Shown here: positions 12,801 through 24,399 of the stretch, one piece after another
Position numbering within the stretch: position 1 is the first letter of the stretch
How the letters are laid out: each line of letters starts with the position of its first letter
Assembly: GCF_002999335.1 (NCBI RefSeq)
Contig: NW_020312657.1
Coordinates: 149,039 to 213,038, forward strand
Length of the DNA stretch: 64,000 nucleotides
Direction of reading: 5' to 3'
From: Cyclospora cayetanensis
Lineage: Eukaryota > Apicomplexa > Conoidasida > Eucoccidiorida > Eimeriidae
Made by a program: the position numbers and the translations under genes
The notes under the pieces: generated by a model
What the model was told of the DNA's origin: nothing
Databases searched by the model: none
Seen by the model: the letters and a program-made list of their open reading frames with translations, nothing else

Positions 12801-14794
12801 AATCTGTCTGGTATGGAGGAAAATGCAAAGGGGTGCGCAGCCGGGTTTGGTGTTCGCAGGGTCAACTTGCCACATTCGTAGAGGAAAACGCCAATCAGAC
12901 GAGGCAAGGCTTTCTCAGCTTGTGCAGGCTTTCAATAAAAGAGCCTCTACGGATAATGTGTTATTTTGAGGAGCCACATCGCTCGGAATGCTCTGCGCTG
13001 GTTACACGAGACAGGTGAAAATGGCTGCACCTTTCCATTGCTTCACTTCCCCAATTTTCAATGGCGCTTGGTGATACTGCATCACTACGACCCCAACAAA
13101 TTCTGAAAACCAAGTCTGACGCTCAGGTACAGAGTTCCTATTTTTTGGCACTTTCTACCGCGCCTGCGATTAGTGGCGAACGCAAGGAAATAGGCCGCGT
13201 CCAGCGGACTGCCTTGCTTGCGGCAGGCTGCAGTAAGGCCTGCGGTGGGCTCAGCTGTGCATGGGTGTTATTTTCTACCCTATGTATTTGGGTAACATTT
13301 TCCAGTAAAGTAATTGAACGACTGGTTTCCTCTAGGTTCACCTTTTGCACGGCAAAGTACTGCTAGCTTCATGCACACAGACTCAATATTGTATGCGTGC
13401 GCGCTAGGAAGTATCTGCAGCCACATGTGGTGAATTGACGTGCTCAGAGGTGCAGCAACAAACACCCCAGCAGCCCTTCTCCGCTCTTGTTGGAGTCTCG
13501 AGGGCCGAGGGCAGAAAAGGGAGGAATGATTTATTTTAAAGAAACCTTGGTAGCGTTTGTTTAAGCTTCTATTGAGAATTTTTCTGTACGGATGCCTTTC
13601 ATGGAGTGTTACAAGCACCGAACGATACGCGCTTACATGTTCGAGCACGTGCCCATATCTTGCAGCATCTCCCTGCCTCAGACCTGGGGAAAAAGGAAAC
13701 CTCTGCGATGCTTGCTTGAAGGGTGGGCGGCCCTTTGTTGTTAGAAGCTCAGAACTACGCCAAGTGTAGGGAACACAACCTTTGGGCAGTGCGTCTGCAC
13801 CCAGGATGAAACGATAATGACTCCCCGAACGTATTGACTGGCCAAGTTATGTGCAGATCTTGTCTCCTCACCGCAAATAAAATGCAGCACATTACGGCTT
13901 GCATAGCAATCAACCGAAATCTGCAAGGCAGATGTATTTTGCGAGCTCAAGCACTCCTATTTGTAAAGCTCATCGCGGTCCGGAAGCATAACTGCATCAA
14001 AAGATGCGGTCAAAACGAAAAACATGCGTGCAGAAACAGATGTACACGAGAACGTCGAAAAACGTATCTGAGTAGAATCATGCAAAAGTACAGTCATTTT
14101 AAAACTTATTCAACGGGAAAGGAGACAAAATTCTGTAACATCGGCCCATCACTTCCCGAACGGACGAGCGAGGATCGGGCCACCTGCATCGAACTGGAGA
14201 GGTGAGCACAGAAAAAACTGCGACTAAGAACCTTCACACATAGGAAATGAAATTAATATTGGTTTATTTAGGTAGGTTTCTTGAGCTAGGAAAGGTTTTC
14301 GGGGGGGCTTTCCTCATGGACGGGCGCGTGAGTGCACTTCGTCCTGATATCCGCCGAACCAGTGACACCATAGAACCGACGCTAGCCCGTGTCTCCGGGC
14401 CGTTAGAAGGAGCGGGGGTAGGGGCCCTTGAATGATGTGCTCCTCTTGGCAGCTTTCCCTCCACTCTTTTGCTGTACCCGGAACTATTTGGCTTGACTGA
14501 CGCTTTTTGATGAAGGGTTTCGGCCGCAATCGCCTTTAGTGGCAAAGCCGCGCAAGGCCAATTCTCATTGCCGCCATTGTGCAGAAATCACGCCTTCCCA
14601 ACGAGATCCTGTATGTGCTAGAAGAGATTGCTCCTCATGCCCTAAGATCACAGACCTACGTTGCCTCCAATAGGCAGGCTATTTCTACCGCTAGGGCCAT
14701 TCTCCAGATTGCAGCCTTCTCTCCGGTCTTGGTACGCACCCGTTCTCGCAATTCCTGCCTTGAAGAAGCTCCCACATCCCTGCGTTCTCAGGAG
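12801..14794. other. intergenic, AT-richer, no supported gene
   Basis: Only short unrelated open frames occur on both strands, with no domain and no consistent splicing. No CAG tracts or dinucleotide arrays are present, in contrast to the right half of the window. Confidence 0.45.
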
Positions 14795-15649
14795 ATGGCG
14801 CTTTACGTTTTGGCCGTTTGTAGCGTTGGCCTTTTTCTAGTCGCTGAGCCTACGAATCAGGTGTCCTTCTCGAAGGCCAGAAGCGGAGCCTTTCTGTCTC
14901 CCGATGCAAGCAACGAATACGCCACCATCTTCTTAGGACAAGTCGAAGACGCCGATATGCAGCAAGAAGTCGAAGAAGACACAGATGCACTAGTAGAAGA
15001 AGCTACAGCAGAGGAACGATCCGTGCTTGCTTTCCTGCGCGACCAACACAATGCCCACAGGAATGACAGCAGAGATGATGACGACTTGGGTGACAATGAC
15101 TGGGACGATGAGGAACATGAAGAACTCATATACGTTTGCTTTGTTTCGAACGAAGGTGCTGAATGGGCCTGTGCAAACAGGGCCCCCCAGCAGCAGTATC
15201 CCGGTGGCATGTATTGTCCTCACGACATGTGTTGCAGTGACACAGTATCCTACATGGGGAAAGTTGGAAAAATTTGTACCTCCGATGAATCGTTTTGTCA
15301 ATCTTACAACGCTGAGTACTCCTACGGCCGCTGCACTTGCGAACATAAAGCAGCTGAATGCCCGCAAAACTCGTCTTGCAAAAACACTAAGAAGGGCTCT
15401 GGCTGCGAGTGTGACCACGGATACATCAAGGAAAATGGTAAATGTGTCAAGCGTGGATCCACAGCCACATCTACCACCACAGCAGCAGCACCCCATGCAT
15501 CTGGCAAGGCAGGCCCCTGCACAGCCACTGACTGCCGCCCTGGGTTTTGTAAGGTCGAGGATGATGCGATAAGCTGCACCTGCGTGTCAGGGTATATTCC
15601 TAAAGAGGTTAATGGGAGGCCTGCCTGCGCGTATCCCTACGCAAACTAA
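14795..15649 (+). CDS. secreted protein with EGF-like domains
   Basis: A single exon encodes 284 residues. The start ATG at 14795 is chosen because it begins a good signal peptide, MALYVLAVCSVGLFLVAEP; the frame is open 72 codons further up without an ATG-based homology. After the signal come a short linker, an acidic helix-prone region (QQEVEEDTDALVEEATAEE), a DDDD-rich patch, then a Cys-rich half. The latter has a region with CPHDMCCSD, a clear EGF-like module (CEHKAAECPQNSSC ... CECDHGYIKENGKC), a Thr/Ala linker, and a second module (CTATDCRPGFCKVEDD ... CTCVSGYIP). There is no C-terminal membrane segment or GPI signal. Apicomplexan microneme proteins and oocyst or surface proteins use such modules, so a secreted invasion-stage or wall role is possible, but this is inference only. 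Confidence 0.72.
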   Translation: MALYVLAVCSVGLFLVAEPTNQVSFSKARSGAFLSPDASNEYATIFLGQVEDADMQQEVEEDTDALVEEATAEERSVLAFLRDQHNAHRNDSRDDDDLGDNDWDDEEHEELIYVCFVSNEGAEWACANRAPQQQYPGGMYCPHDMCCSDTVSYMGKVGKICTSDESFCQSYNAEYSYGRCTCEHKAAECPQNSSCKNTKKGSGCECDHGYIKENGKCVKRGSTATSTTTAAAPHASGKAGPCTATDCRPGFCKVEDDAISCTCVSGYIPKEVNGRPACAYPYAN

Positions 15650-18339
15650 CGCAGGAGGGGCGGCCATCGAGTCTAGCAGATCCAGTGTTAAAATGAAGTA
15701 TTCACCCTTGAGGCAAGGGTGCGAAATGGGAGCGAGTATATGAGTAAGAAAGAGGGCGAGAGTGAGAGAGGGGAAGGCGAACTCGGAGATTCGACACACG
15801 AGAAAAGTGAGAGCTCAGGGGCCCACGCAGTCATTGCTCCCCCGAGACCGGTCATTAGATTAATGCGTAGTAATGGCAATCGTCTCGAAGGTACTATGAT
15901 TCATGGGAAGTACGCCCGTGAGATCCATAGTAAGGAAATCATGAGAAGAAATGCATGTGTGGCGGATATGCAAGGATCGCCACCAAAGAGTAATTCCAGT
16001 AAAAACAGTTTCATGAAAAATCAGCCAGACAAATCGTCTCCACTTCTGCCTGTTCTGCAGCACAATAGTGGGCAAAAGATGTCGAATAAGGCTTTGCCAT
16101 GATGGGCTACAGAAAGCCATCTGATATCGTAGCAGCCCCCGTAAGAACAATAACCCCTTAGGGGTGTCAGGGGTTCCGCTTTGTACTTGCCCTGCTTGTC
16201 ATATTTTCGACCTTTAAGCAGCATTTCAGTTTGCCAGTTGCTTTTTCGATCGAAAACAAACAGGTTCCCTCATGCGAACACGCATCTGCCACCAATTAAA
16301 GAGACCCCGTAGGAGCATTCAGTCGACCCCACAAGGTCTTGGCTGAGGAGTTTTCTATAGTGCCCGTACTCACACACTTCGCCACCTTTGTTTTTCCCCT
16401 AGATGTACCTTGTTAAAGACAGTCTGCCTAGTTCATCATTATGCTCTAAGAGTTGGGACTCCCAAAGCTAGGAAGCCGAAGGCATTGGCCTAGACATACA
16501 AGCACATCCGAATCTAGACGTTTTGCACTTGGATGTAGGAACACATGCATTCCATTGCTGTTCCTTCGTATCTCTCCTGCCTTCCCTCCATTGTTGTGAC
16601 CCCCCCTAGCATCTTTCGGCATTAATGCAGCTGTTCCATTGCCTCGTTGCCTTCCTGTGTCGCCAGCTCTTTATCCATGTGCTACGTTTCGCCCTGTGTG
16701 TGCCTCGCTGTCTACGCCTACCACCACCCCGCTCTCATCTCGATGTTGGCCTGCTTACAAAAATTACTGCATGAAATATGCAACGGCATCTCCCTGCCTC
16801 TAAGGAGACAACGTGAAACGGCAGTAGCCTGCTTGATAAGCGAGCGCGGGAAAGGGAGCGCCTTGTGCTTCGATACAAAATCGCAGTGGGCACTGGACAC
16901 ATGCCGAAAAAAAGGCAACCATGGAAAGTCGCATCACTCGCTTGCGTACTCCAACCCATGTGCACACACCATGAAAGTCGGAAGATCAAGTGTGCGTATG
17001 GGTCTATGTGTATGCATGTGTGTTTGGCGGGCTCTCGCACTCGATCCTTGCGCAGCAAGTTCCTTCTAAGTGTGTCCGTTCAATTTTCTTTCTCTGTAAG
17101 TGAGCTACTAGCCTGTATACTACCCTTTTGTGTTGCTCCTATATCCATGCCTCTGAGCCGGCGGTAGCTGCTTTCTTTTGCTGCTTCCCCACGAAGATGT
17201 GTCGCAAAGGGACAACCGGGGATCAGACGCTACATAAGGCCAAGGCTATAGTTTTAGCACCTCCTACTGCATGCACCACTTTTACTCAATTGAAAATTCG
17301 TGAAAACTTGGCTGATGGGGTTGGTTGTTAATGTGTGCAAATTCTTTAAAATAAGGCCAATCAGCTCCACACAGCAACAATGAACTCTGTGTATCTTCTT
17401 ACGAAGCTGCAGTGTGCGGCTTGGAGCGAATAAATACATAATCCGAACGCCAGGAGTGCGCGGTCCCATGCACGCCCCGCGCGGCCGGTCTATGCCAGTG
17501 GCCGCAGGCTGCCGGGTTATGACTGGAAGGAAAGAAAGCATTCCTTGCGAGCGACGACAGCCTGGAACCTTTTACACGTTTGCTGCTAGCCTATACAACA
17601 TGGGCTTTCCCGCGGACACCCCGGTAGCAGCGCGCACCAGCTTGCTGAAGAGTGCCGGGCCTGGAACGCGCCCAGCGCTTTTGCAGTGGAAGGCCGCAAG
17701 AAAGGCAGACAGTAGCAAACGTTTTACGTGAAGGCAGCTCAGGAATGTACAGCTACAAAAACGGAGAAATCGCTGAAGAAGCAAGACATATTTCACAGGA
17801 GGAGCGGGTCAAGGCTTGTGCAGCAGGGAAAACGGAGGATAGACAGGCAGAGGCTTACGCGACCAGGGGCAGTGTGAAGGACGGCAGAAACAGGCACAAG
17901 CAAACACAAAAGAGGCTTTATGCAGCCGAAGGCACAGATCACAACAAACAGCGAATCATTGTCTCCCGGGCAAAGTGAATCACCAGGAGGGGAAGGAGCA
18001 GACGCCAGTGCGGCAATGATTTCGCCTACAAACACTACGACGCGCAAATCTTACGGCTACCGCAAGGTTAGTGTGTATGTACGTTTACCTGAGCCCTTAG
18101 CGCCTCTGCCGCCCTCTTTGTCTCGCGGTCTTTTACCCTGCTTCCCCTCATCAAGGGCACTCTATGCCCTTCTTTTCCTGGTGCATCATGGCGCTTCTCT
18201 AGGAAATTGAGAAAACATATCTATATTGTAAGACTCTGTCTAAGGTCTTTATAATGAGGCACTTCACCCTAATTTACTGGAAAATAAAGGGTAAGCTATG
18301 GAGTGTTCTTTGATAGAGAGATTCCTTCTTTCCTTCCCC
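15650..18339. other. intergenic, no supported gene
   Basis: A repeat-poor stretch follows the EGF-like gene. Open frames up to about 140 codons occur on both strands but none has a domain, signal peptide with Cys pattern, or matching splice sites. It may hold unseen small exons. Confidence 0.4.
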
Positions 18340-18560
18340 ACGCGTCTCGGATCTCCGACATGATTGAAGAGGGAGAGCTAAGGTGCGTGTTGCTGCATTA
18401 TCTTAGCATTCCCACCATTCGCTTGCACAAGTCGCGTATCGCGTAGCGCACATGCACACAACATTCGTCTTATCGTATTGAGCTAACGCTGCTTTGCAAT
18501 ATACAAGACATGCAAAAATAGAACCAGATGATTCATTCCTTATTAACTCTACTAAAATAT
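18340..18560. repeat. LTR-like dispersed repeat, copy B (3' side of the gypsy element)
   Basis: It carries the same ordered blocks as 12560-12800: a ccttctttcc block, tctccgacatg followed by gagggagagct, and tatcgtattgagctaacgctg followed by atacaagacatg and ccttattaa. It lies just beyond the integrase remnant, where the 3' LTR of a minus-strand element is expected. It is diverged and its ends are not defined. Confidence 0.5.
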
Positions 18561-18649
18561 ATGATTATACGTGAAAATTGCTCAAGGGCAGCTTTGTTTT
18601 CCACATTGTCTCCTACGGTGGTACTCCACCGATTGTTACGTTTGGCGAA

Positions 18650-18985
18650 ACCGCATCCTGGGGGACAATTGAAGCTTCCAAACATGCGTTAAATAATTGA
18701 ACGACGTCTGAGCGTTGATAAAGCTGGAGCAAAGGATGACATGGGCATATTCGCTGAGTCTATCGACAGGCAAGTAGATGGTATCCCGCCCTGTGACCCT
18801 CGCCAGTGAGGCATCAAAATCTTAATCCAGATGAGTCTAAATTCTAACAGGAACTGAAAGGTTTTGCAAAGGACCGGGCATATGTGAACTGAGCGGCTTG
18901 AGCTACTGACGATCTGGACATGACAGTGCACGGTCTCTGTTGCGAGAGGCATATCAAGCCACCAGACGGATCATGGAAGCTTTCG
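18650..18985 (-). pseudogene. gypsy integrase remnant
   Basis: Reading leftward, DHGFVGHSSIGPLLRKL resembles the first half of the integrase HHCC zinc finger. It is followed by a stop and then a core segment with TGRDTIYLPVDRLSEYAHVI, matching the conserved block around the first catalytic Asp and the D-R-L-S-K-x-A-H motif. It ends at a stop near 18650. The second and third catalytic acidic residues were not found. Confidence 0.78.
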
Positions 18986-19229
18986 CAGTAGAGGGCCAAT
19001 ACTAGAATGGCCCACAAAACCATGATCGTATGAAACGCACAAAGAGGGGCTGCAGAGCAAATTACAATTTACAAGCGACCAAGGCCGTGCTGCTTTACCC
19101 TTTTGCCATGTAAATTTTTGGCAATGGTAGCAAAATCATGGTGTCAAATGCTCAAGACTCATGCAGCTTCGCCAGAAACCGTGGATTATCACAGACAGGA
19201 GTGGCTGCATTGCACAATGGTCAATCGGT

Positions 19230-19490
19230 GGGGGGTCTCGGGTGCGTGTTGGCCAACGCAAGTGAGTGCCCTTCGTATGCTTAATTGTATAGTCATTGTG
19301 CACGAGACGCCGAAACCAGCGAACAGCTCTAGCATTGCCAAAGTTTTGAATACTGTTTGTGAGGTGCATCAAACACTCATGTTCGGTCGGGACAGTAGTA
19401 TAACAGCCGTATATGTTTGGTGAAGCGATGAGAGTGAAAAGTAACAATTGGTGCCGTGAAAAGCATGCAGATCGCTGGCAGAGCTCTAAA
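19230..19490 (-). pseudogene. gypsy RNase H remnant
   Basis: The frame encodes TTVPTEHECLMHLTNSIQNF and then RAVRWFRRLVHNDYTIKHTK, matching the RNase H block (T-x-x-E-x-E) and the R-x-x-R-W-x-x-x-L-x-x-y-d-f-x-I-x-y-x-x-G segment. The stretch that normally lies between these blocks (the TDH region) is deleted. Confidence 0.78.
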
Positions 19491-19764
19491 ACCATCGCAG
19501 CATCACTAGCATTGGTTGATGGTAATTCATGAGCTTTACGATTGAGCAGTACCAATGCCGGAGGAGTTGAAGGCCGGGGCTATGTGTCCCTGGCGCTGCA
19601 TCAGCCTCCGCTGTTAAGGTCACATACTGCATTTCTTGAAGTATATCAGGAAAAAAAGTAGCAATCCAAGCAAATTCATGGATGAGACTACGATATTACG
19701 ATGCGAGGTCATGGTACTTTGCAGCAGATTTTGCAAGTGCGTATATGTAAAGATCACGCCCTGA

Positions 19765-20330
19765 TAGCTTTAGTTTTTGCCGGATCTAAATCAATTCCTG
19801 CAGCCGAAACAAGGGTTCCAGTTAGCACGTTCAGAACGCGTGCATACCACCCTGTACCACTACTTCGCTCGCAAATAGCTGAATTGGATGCGGTAGGCGC
19901 TGCTGCTGCTTTTCAACATTCCAGCTAAAGTTTGATGTCATCCATGTAGACAGCCATCCACCCCTGCCTGATACCGTCATCATCCCAATCCCAGTCAGCC
20001 TGCTGTCTTAGTTTAAATAGAGTATTAGCAAGGTCAAACGGCATGTCGGTATACTCGAGCTCGCGACTGCGAGTGTGAAACGCCGTTTTGTGCCTGACAC
20101 CAAAGTGAACTGGGATTTGTGAGAAAGTGTGTGCAAAGCAGCGTTTTGCCTAATTGTTAATTTATGAAAGCGGTCCATTGCTTTTCGAGCTAGACGTATT
20201 GGGAACGTTTGCCCCACATTTATGCTGTCCAGGTGCTAGGACCTAGCATATGTGCCACTATCCGTCCTCTGGCACCACCATTGGGTTATGTGCAAAGGAG
20301 CCGGTCGATTCCTGCATTTCGCCTTTTTAA
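19765..20330 (-). pseudogene. gypsy reverse transcriptase remnant
   Basis: Successive blocks are ESTGSFAHNPMVVPEDG (the S-P-W-x-x-P-x-V-x-V-x-K-K-D-G region), KTAFHTRSRELEYTDMPFDL with ANTLFKLRQQ (the K-T-A-F ... M-P-F-G-L-x-N-A region), WMAVYMDDIKL with the YMDD catalytic pair at 19937-19948, and GTLVSAAGIDLDPAKTKAIR, the block following the thumb. Stops occur after DIKL and within the first block. Confidence 0.88.
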
Positions 20331-21264
20331 AGATATTACATGCGTGCCAATCATTCCCCTCCTCGCACTACGGAGGCTTTGAAACCGCGGAACATAGCAT
20401 TTGTGGGCCCGATGAATAGCTTGCTACGGTGCGCGGTTTACCAACAGGTGGCCATCCTGCTGGCAGTTTGCCCTCTTCTGTGACGTACGCGAACACTTTC
20501 TTGATATCTGTATATTCTTGCCATTCTTCCACTGTGAATTCAACCGGATTTCCTAAGCAAGAACCAGATGCACAGCCATTAAGACGGGTTGTGTCCTCAG
20601 AGCCATCTTCTCATCCGGCGCTGCGTAGCTCCTGACATGGGAGACTCCGCTCCATCCTTTTGCAAAACAAACTCTTCTTCGCTTACTATAGATGAAGTGG
20701 GTGTTGTTGAAGAGACCAATAGGTATTTTTTCCCAGCGCTTCCCGGTACACTATCCTCCACAGCGCGCTGCTCTGGATGTATTCGCGTCTTCCAATGGCT
20801 CTTCCATGCAGAGAAGTCCATAATGGTGCTTAAGTCCAATGAAAAGGTCATGCCATGCTGATATAATTCAACTCAAAATTTAAGTGGTACTTAAGTTCCG
20901 TAGCCTTGCCAATCCCTGCGTTCTGCCGCCAATCACCAATCGTATGTCTTTGGACTGCGCTTGTGAATGCACAAGCAATTCGAGCTTTTTTGTTCTTCTC
21001 CAATGGCAAGCCCACTTCATGTCCAGTATCAAGTAGCGCTATAATTTCTTGATCATTAGTGTAAGCTCGTGTGAGCGCAACGTGTCAGCGCAGAATCGAC
21101 ACCGTGATGTGTCTTCAACTGCGGATCTTTCCTTCGAAACCCTCTTTACTACGCGGCAGCATGCGTATGGAGCCTCTGTTTGTCCTGATGAGCCTTCTTT
21201 GCTCGCCACGTAGCCTGCTTTCTTTCCTTTCAACCGCGTTGTACAAGTTTTGCTTTTTAGGTTC

Positions 21265-21310
21265 GTGCAGTTCTGGATTATACAGCCCGAGTCCCCAGAA
21301 TAGAAGCAGG
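21265..21310 (-). pseudogene. gypsy Gag CCHC zinc-knuckle remnant
   Basis: CFYSGDSGCIIQNC has the spacing of C-x2-C-x4-H-x4-C, with the second Cys replaced by Ser and the His by Cys. It is followed by a Lys/Arg-rich tail. It lies upstream of the RT remnant on the same strand, where Gag is expected. Confidence 0.62.
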
Positions 21311-22409
21311 CATGCCACTTCAGAGGCTATCTAGGGCGGCTAACAAACGCGGGCGCTTTTTTATTTTCTTCCATTGCTAGCCTGTAACTGTATTCTAGGG
21401 CCAATTGACACAGCCACCAAATCCATTTAATCTTATTCCCCATCCTCTTTCTATCACAAAAACACACTCTTGCGCTCATCTGCTTTTATAGTCTTTAGTA
21501 GTACCTTATTTGTAAAGCCTCGCTAGTGGGCTGGCTGATGGTAGTGTCGCTTCCCGTTTTGCAAAACCTGATGAGGCACTTCCGGTAGACCTGAGACACC
21601 ACTGATAAAGCACTTGTTCGCCTACATTTCGGCTTTTGTGAGCCAAATTCTCATATTTCTCGACATACGGATTTGTTGATAGATTCCCCTACTTTAGCTT
21701 GCTGGATTCTTGAAATGTTCGTTGTTGAGCTGATCTGGGCATAGACTGATGAGTCACAGGGCCTTTGCCACAACCTGAAATGCAAGGATTCTTGTAGGAA
21801 GCCGACTTTCTTTGCACGGGCATGGCCACTATTGAAGAGCCTCCCCCTCCATAGCATGTCACAAAAGCGGCTGTTATCGCTGATCTAGCGAAGACAAAGC
21901 GAAGTACATCTCGAAACAGCCGATGGACTCGTTAAGCCCTTGCCGTTCCTTTCGACCGTCATGCTTTTCTGGTGGACATGCCGCGTAGACGCAACTATCA
22001 AGATTCTATTGGTCGTCCAGTCATGCTCATTCTACCACCTGTGAAGGTACCGCATTTACATCGGCTTTGAAATCGGCCTGTGCCGCCCTAACAGGTGTTG
22101 TACCACTGTGAGCTTCCATCATTAGAGAGTCTGTTGCCTCCAGTATGCTGCCAGCGAAATTAAGTCGTTGAGTAACCCAACAATATTCGAAATTCAACAG
22201 TCGTTGTGGGCAAATGTAAAATCCCACAGCATATAGGGCTATCGGACGAGCGGAGGGTAGCCGCATTGAACCAAGTGGCACTACCAGCAGCAGCACACTA
22301 TCGAAGGTCGTAGGTGGAAGGGACTGAGCACTAGACTCCGCAAAAATCTAGTAGAAATGGTTTGAGGGTTTGCAAAAGATATTTCCCCTCTGGTTCCTTG
22401 CCTTCTCCG

Positions 22410-22560
22410 CAGTTCCCGGCATGAAAGGAGAGAGAGCCAGGGTGTGCCTAGCTGCACCCTACAACCACTCTGAGACTCTACAGCTACCATAGATAGCGCC
22501 CGAACCACAAAGCATTTCGTTCCCTTGTACTGAGCTAGCAGTACTCTGCGGCATGTGCGG
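22410..22560. repeat. LTR-like dispersed repeat, copy C (5' side of the gypsy element)
   Basis: Blocks shared with the other two copies are ccttctccgcagttcccggcatg followed by ggagagag, ctagctgcaccct, and cttgtactgagctagcagtac. The order and orientation match. It sits upstream of the Gag remnant of the minus-strand element. The stretch 21.3-22.4 kb between it and the knuckle would hold the rest of Gag, but no clear motif was seen. Confidence 0.48.
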
Positions 22561-24399
22561 TGTACGAGCCTACAAACTCTTGAGTAGATTCTCTACGAAC
22601 TCTTGAGTAGACTTCCTACAAACTCCTAAGGCAGTAAAACGAGGGCACCAGGACCCTTTGAGTGTAGCGCACCCGCCCGAGTTACGCTGTGATGGGTCGT
22701 AGAGGGCAGCAAAAAGGTGGGGGGCTGTTCTAAAATATTCAGTTATCCCCCATGTCTACGTATTGAGTTTGGAATCACGAGTGTCTTCATGGGAGCCTAA
22801 TGCGTAGAGCGTTAAGAGGCCGCAGTGTACTTCAGCCAGCTACAAGCGAAGCACGCTGAAAGTAGCATTTCAGGCAGGGTTTGGATTTAGAGGTCCCCCG
22901 CAGCGTGACACCATGCGAGCTGCTGTGAGCGCACTGCACATGGAGATTTTGAAATGCTCATCACAGCACATGGAGATTTTGAAATGCTCATAAAAATAGA
23001 TGCGCAGTAGAGCACCTACTCTGCTAGGAACGGTAGAGCGACGCACCCGCTGCCCGCGGGAAAGAGCGAGCATCCCAGAATGCCTCAAAGCGGCAAAAGA
23101 ATTAAACCTTTATAAATGCACTTTGGCATATTTGAAAGCTTACGGCGAATCGCATTGCTCCACAAAGGGGGCCCGACATGCACCAACGCGTGCCGAGTCA
23201 GAGACTAGGGGCAATCTTGTACTCTATTGAGCGAGCGAATTTTGCGATTTGCGGCTTAATTGGGCTGGAATTTTAATTTTGAAGTATACAATATGATGTC
23301 GCCATGCGGAGACGAGGCAGAACATCCTTCGTAAGCCCCTCTCTCCCCTACCCACCCTAAATTGCGAGCCAGCGTCTTGCGCTGCTACAGTGCATGCGCG
23401 CCTCTTGTGCCGCTGACGCAAAACCCCAAATCGTAAACCCTTACAACAGTTTTCTTTTGCTTTTGTGTCGCTTGCTGCCTCTCGTAGAGTTGCACCCCCT
23501 CTGCTGCAGCGGCAATACGCCATCCGCTGCAGCGGTGCAGCAGACTCTTCACATGCCTAAATGCCGCATGCTGGCTGCTGCTGCTGTTACCGCGTCCTCT
23601 TCCTAAGGCATGCTCTGTTTTCTTTTGATTATTCATTTCGAGTAGAGAGGGACCGCGACGTTGAGAACGTCTCGGCGATTAGCTGCAGACGCAGCTGTGG
23701 TACCCCTGCACCAGCACCCAACAGCTGTTTGTTCGTCAACACGGAGGCATTCGGTTCTTGCAAAGAGGCGTCTCGCCAACGAGGCCTTTTGCTGCTGTTT
23801 GCAGCTCTGGACGCTTCGTGCAGTAGCAGCAAAGCGCTCCTGCGCGCACTGCTGCTGCAGCGATAAAAGACTCAGCCTGCGCAGTCTCCTCAGCATATTT
23901 ACGTTGGATACTCCTCTTCGCTTTACAACCGACTCCATCCTTCCCGATCTTGGTGGCCTCGTGATTTCCTTCATTAGAGGCTGTGATAGTAGCGGCATCA
24001 GCGGTGGTACCAACCGCTGCATCTCACGTTGTACATCCATCCACATACAAATACATATATATGCATGCATGCGTACACACTCACACAAGCGTGCGTCCTG
24101 CCCTTGGAGAGAGTTTGTTGAGCAGCCTTTTTGGAGAAGAAGGTGTCTGAGATCGAGATATAAGTACACATATATATATATTTAGGAGCCATCGCTGTCA
24201 CCTCGAAGGCGCAGAAGACGCAGCCCATCCACACAGCTGCAGCGGCTTTGGTGCGGCGTGTGCAGCAGCCGACGAGGTATGCTTTTCGGAGGGGAGGGAA
24301 GCAGCAGCAGGAGCTGCTGCTGCTGTAGGGGGATCTGATATAGCCTCATGAGTACCTGCTGCAGCAGCAGCAACAGCAGCAGCAACAGCAGCACGTCAA
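22561..24399. other. intergenic to 5' region of the ApiAP2 gene
   Basis: It contains a 30-bp direct duplication (cacatggagattttgaaatg at 22937 and 22967). CAG/CTG triplets reappear from about 23.5 kb, marking entry into repeat-rich sequence. A possible upstream exon of the ApiAP2 gene lies at 24185-24277 (acceptor tatttag, donor gtatgc), which can encode AIAVTSKAQKTQPIHTAAAA; its join to the main exon was not resolved. Confidence 0.4.

Larger units (their letters stand above)
18650..21310 (-). mobile_element. degenerate Ty3/gypsy-type LTR retrotransposon
   Basis: On the minus strand the order is Gag zinc knuckle (about 21.3 kb), reverse transcriptase (20.33-19.77 kb), RNase H (19.48-19.23 kb) and integrase (18.98-18.65 kb). 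RT before integrase is the gypsy order. Frames shift and stops interrupt every domain, so the element is dead. LTR-like copies lie outside at 18.34-18.56 and 22.41-22.56 kb in the same orientation. Chromovirus-type gypsy elements have been reported from Eimeria genomes; membership in that clade is likely but no chromodomain was located here. Confidence 0.82.
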
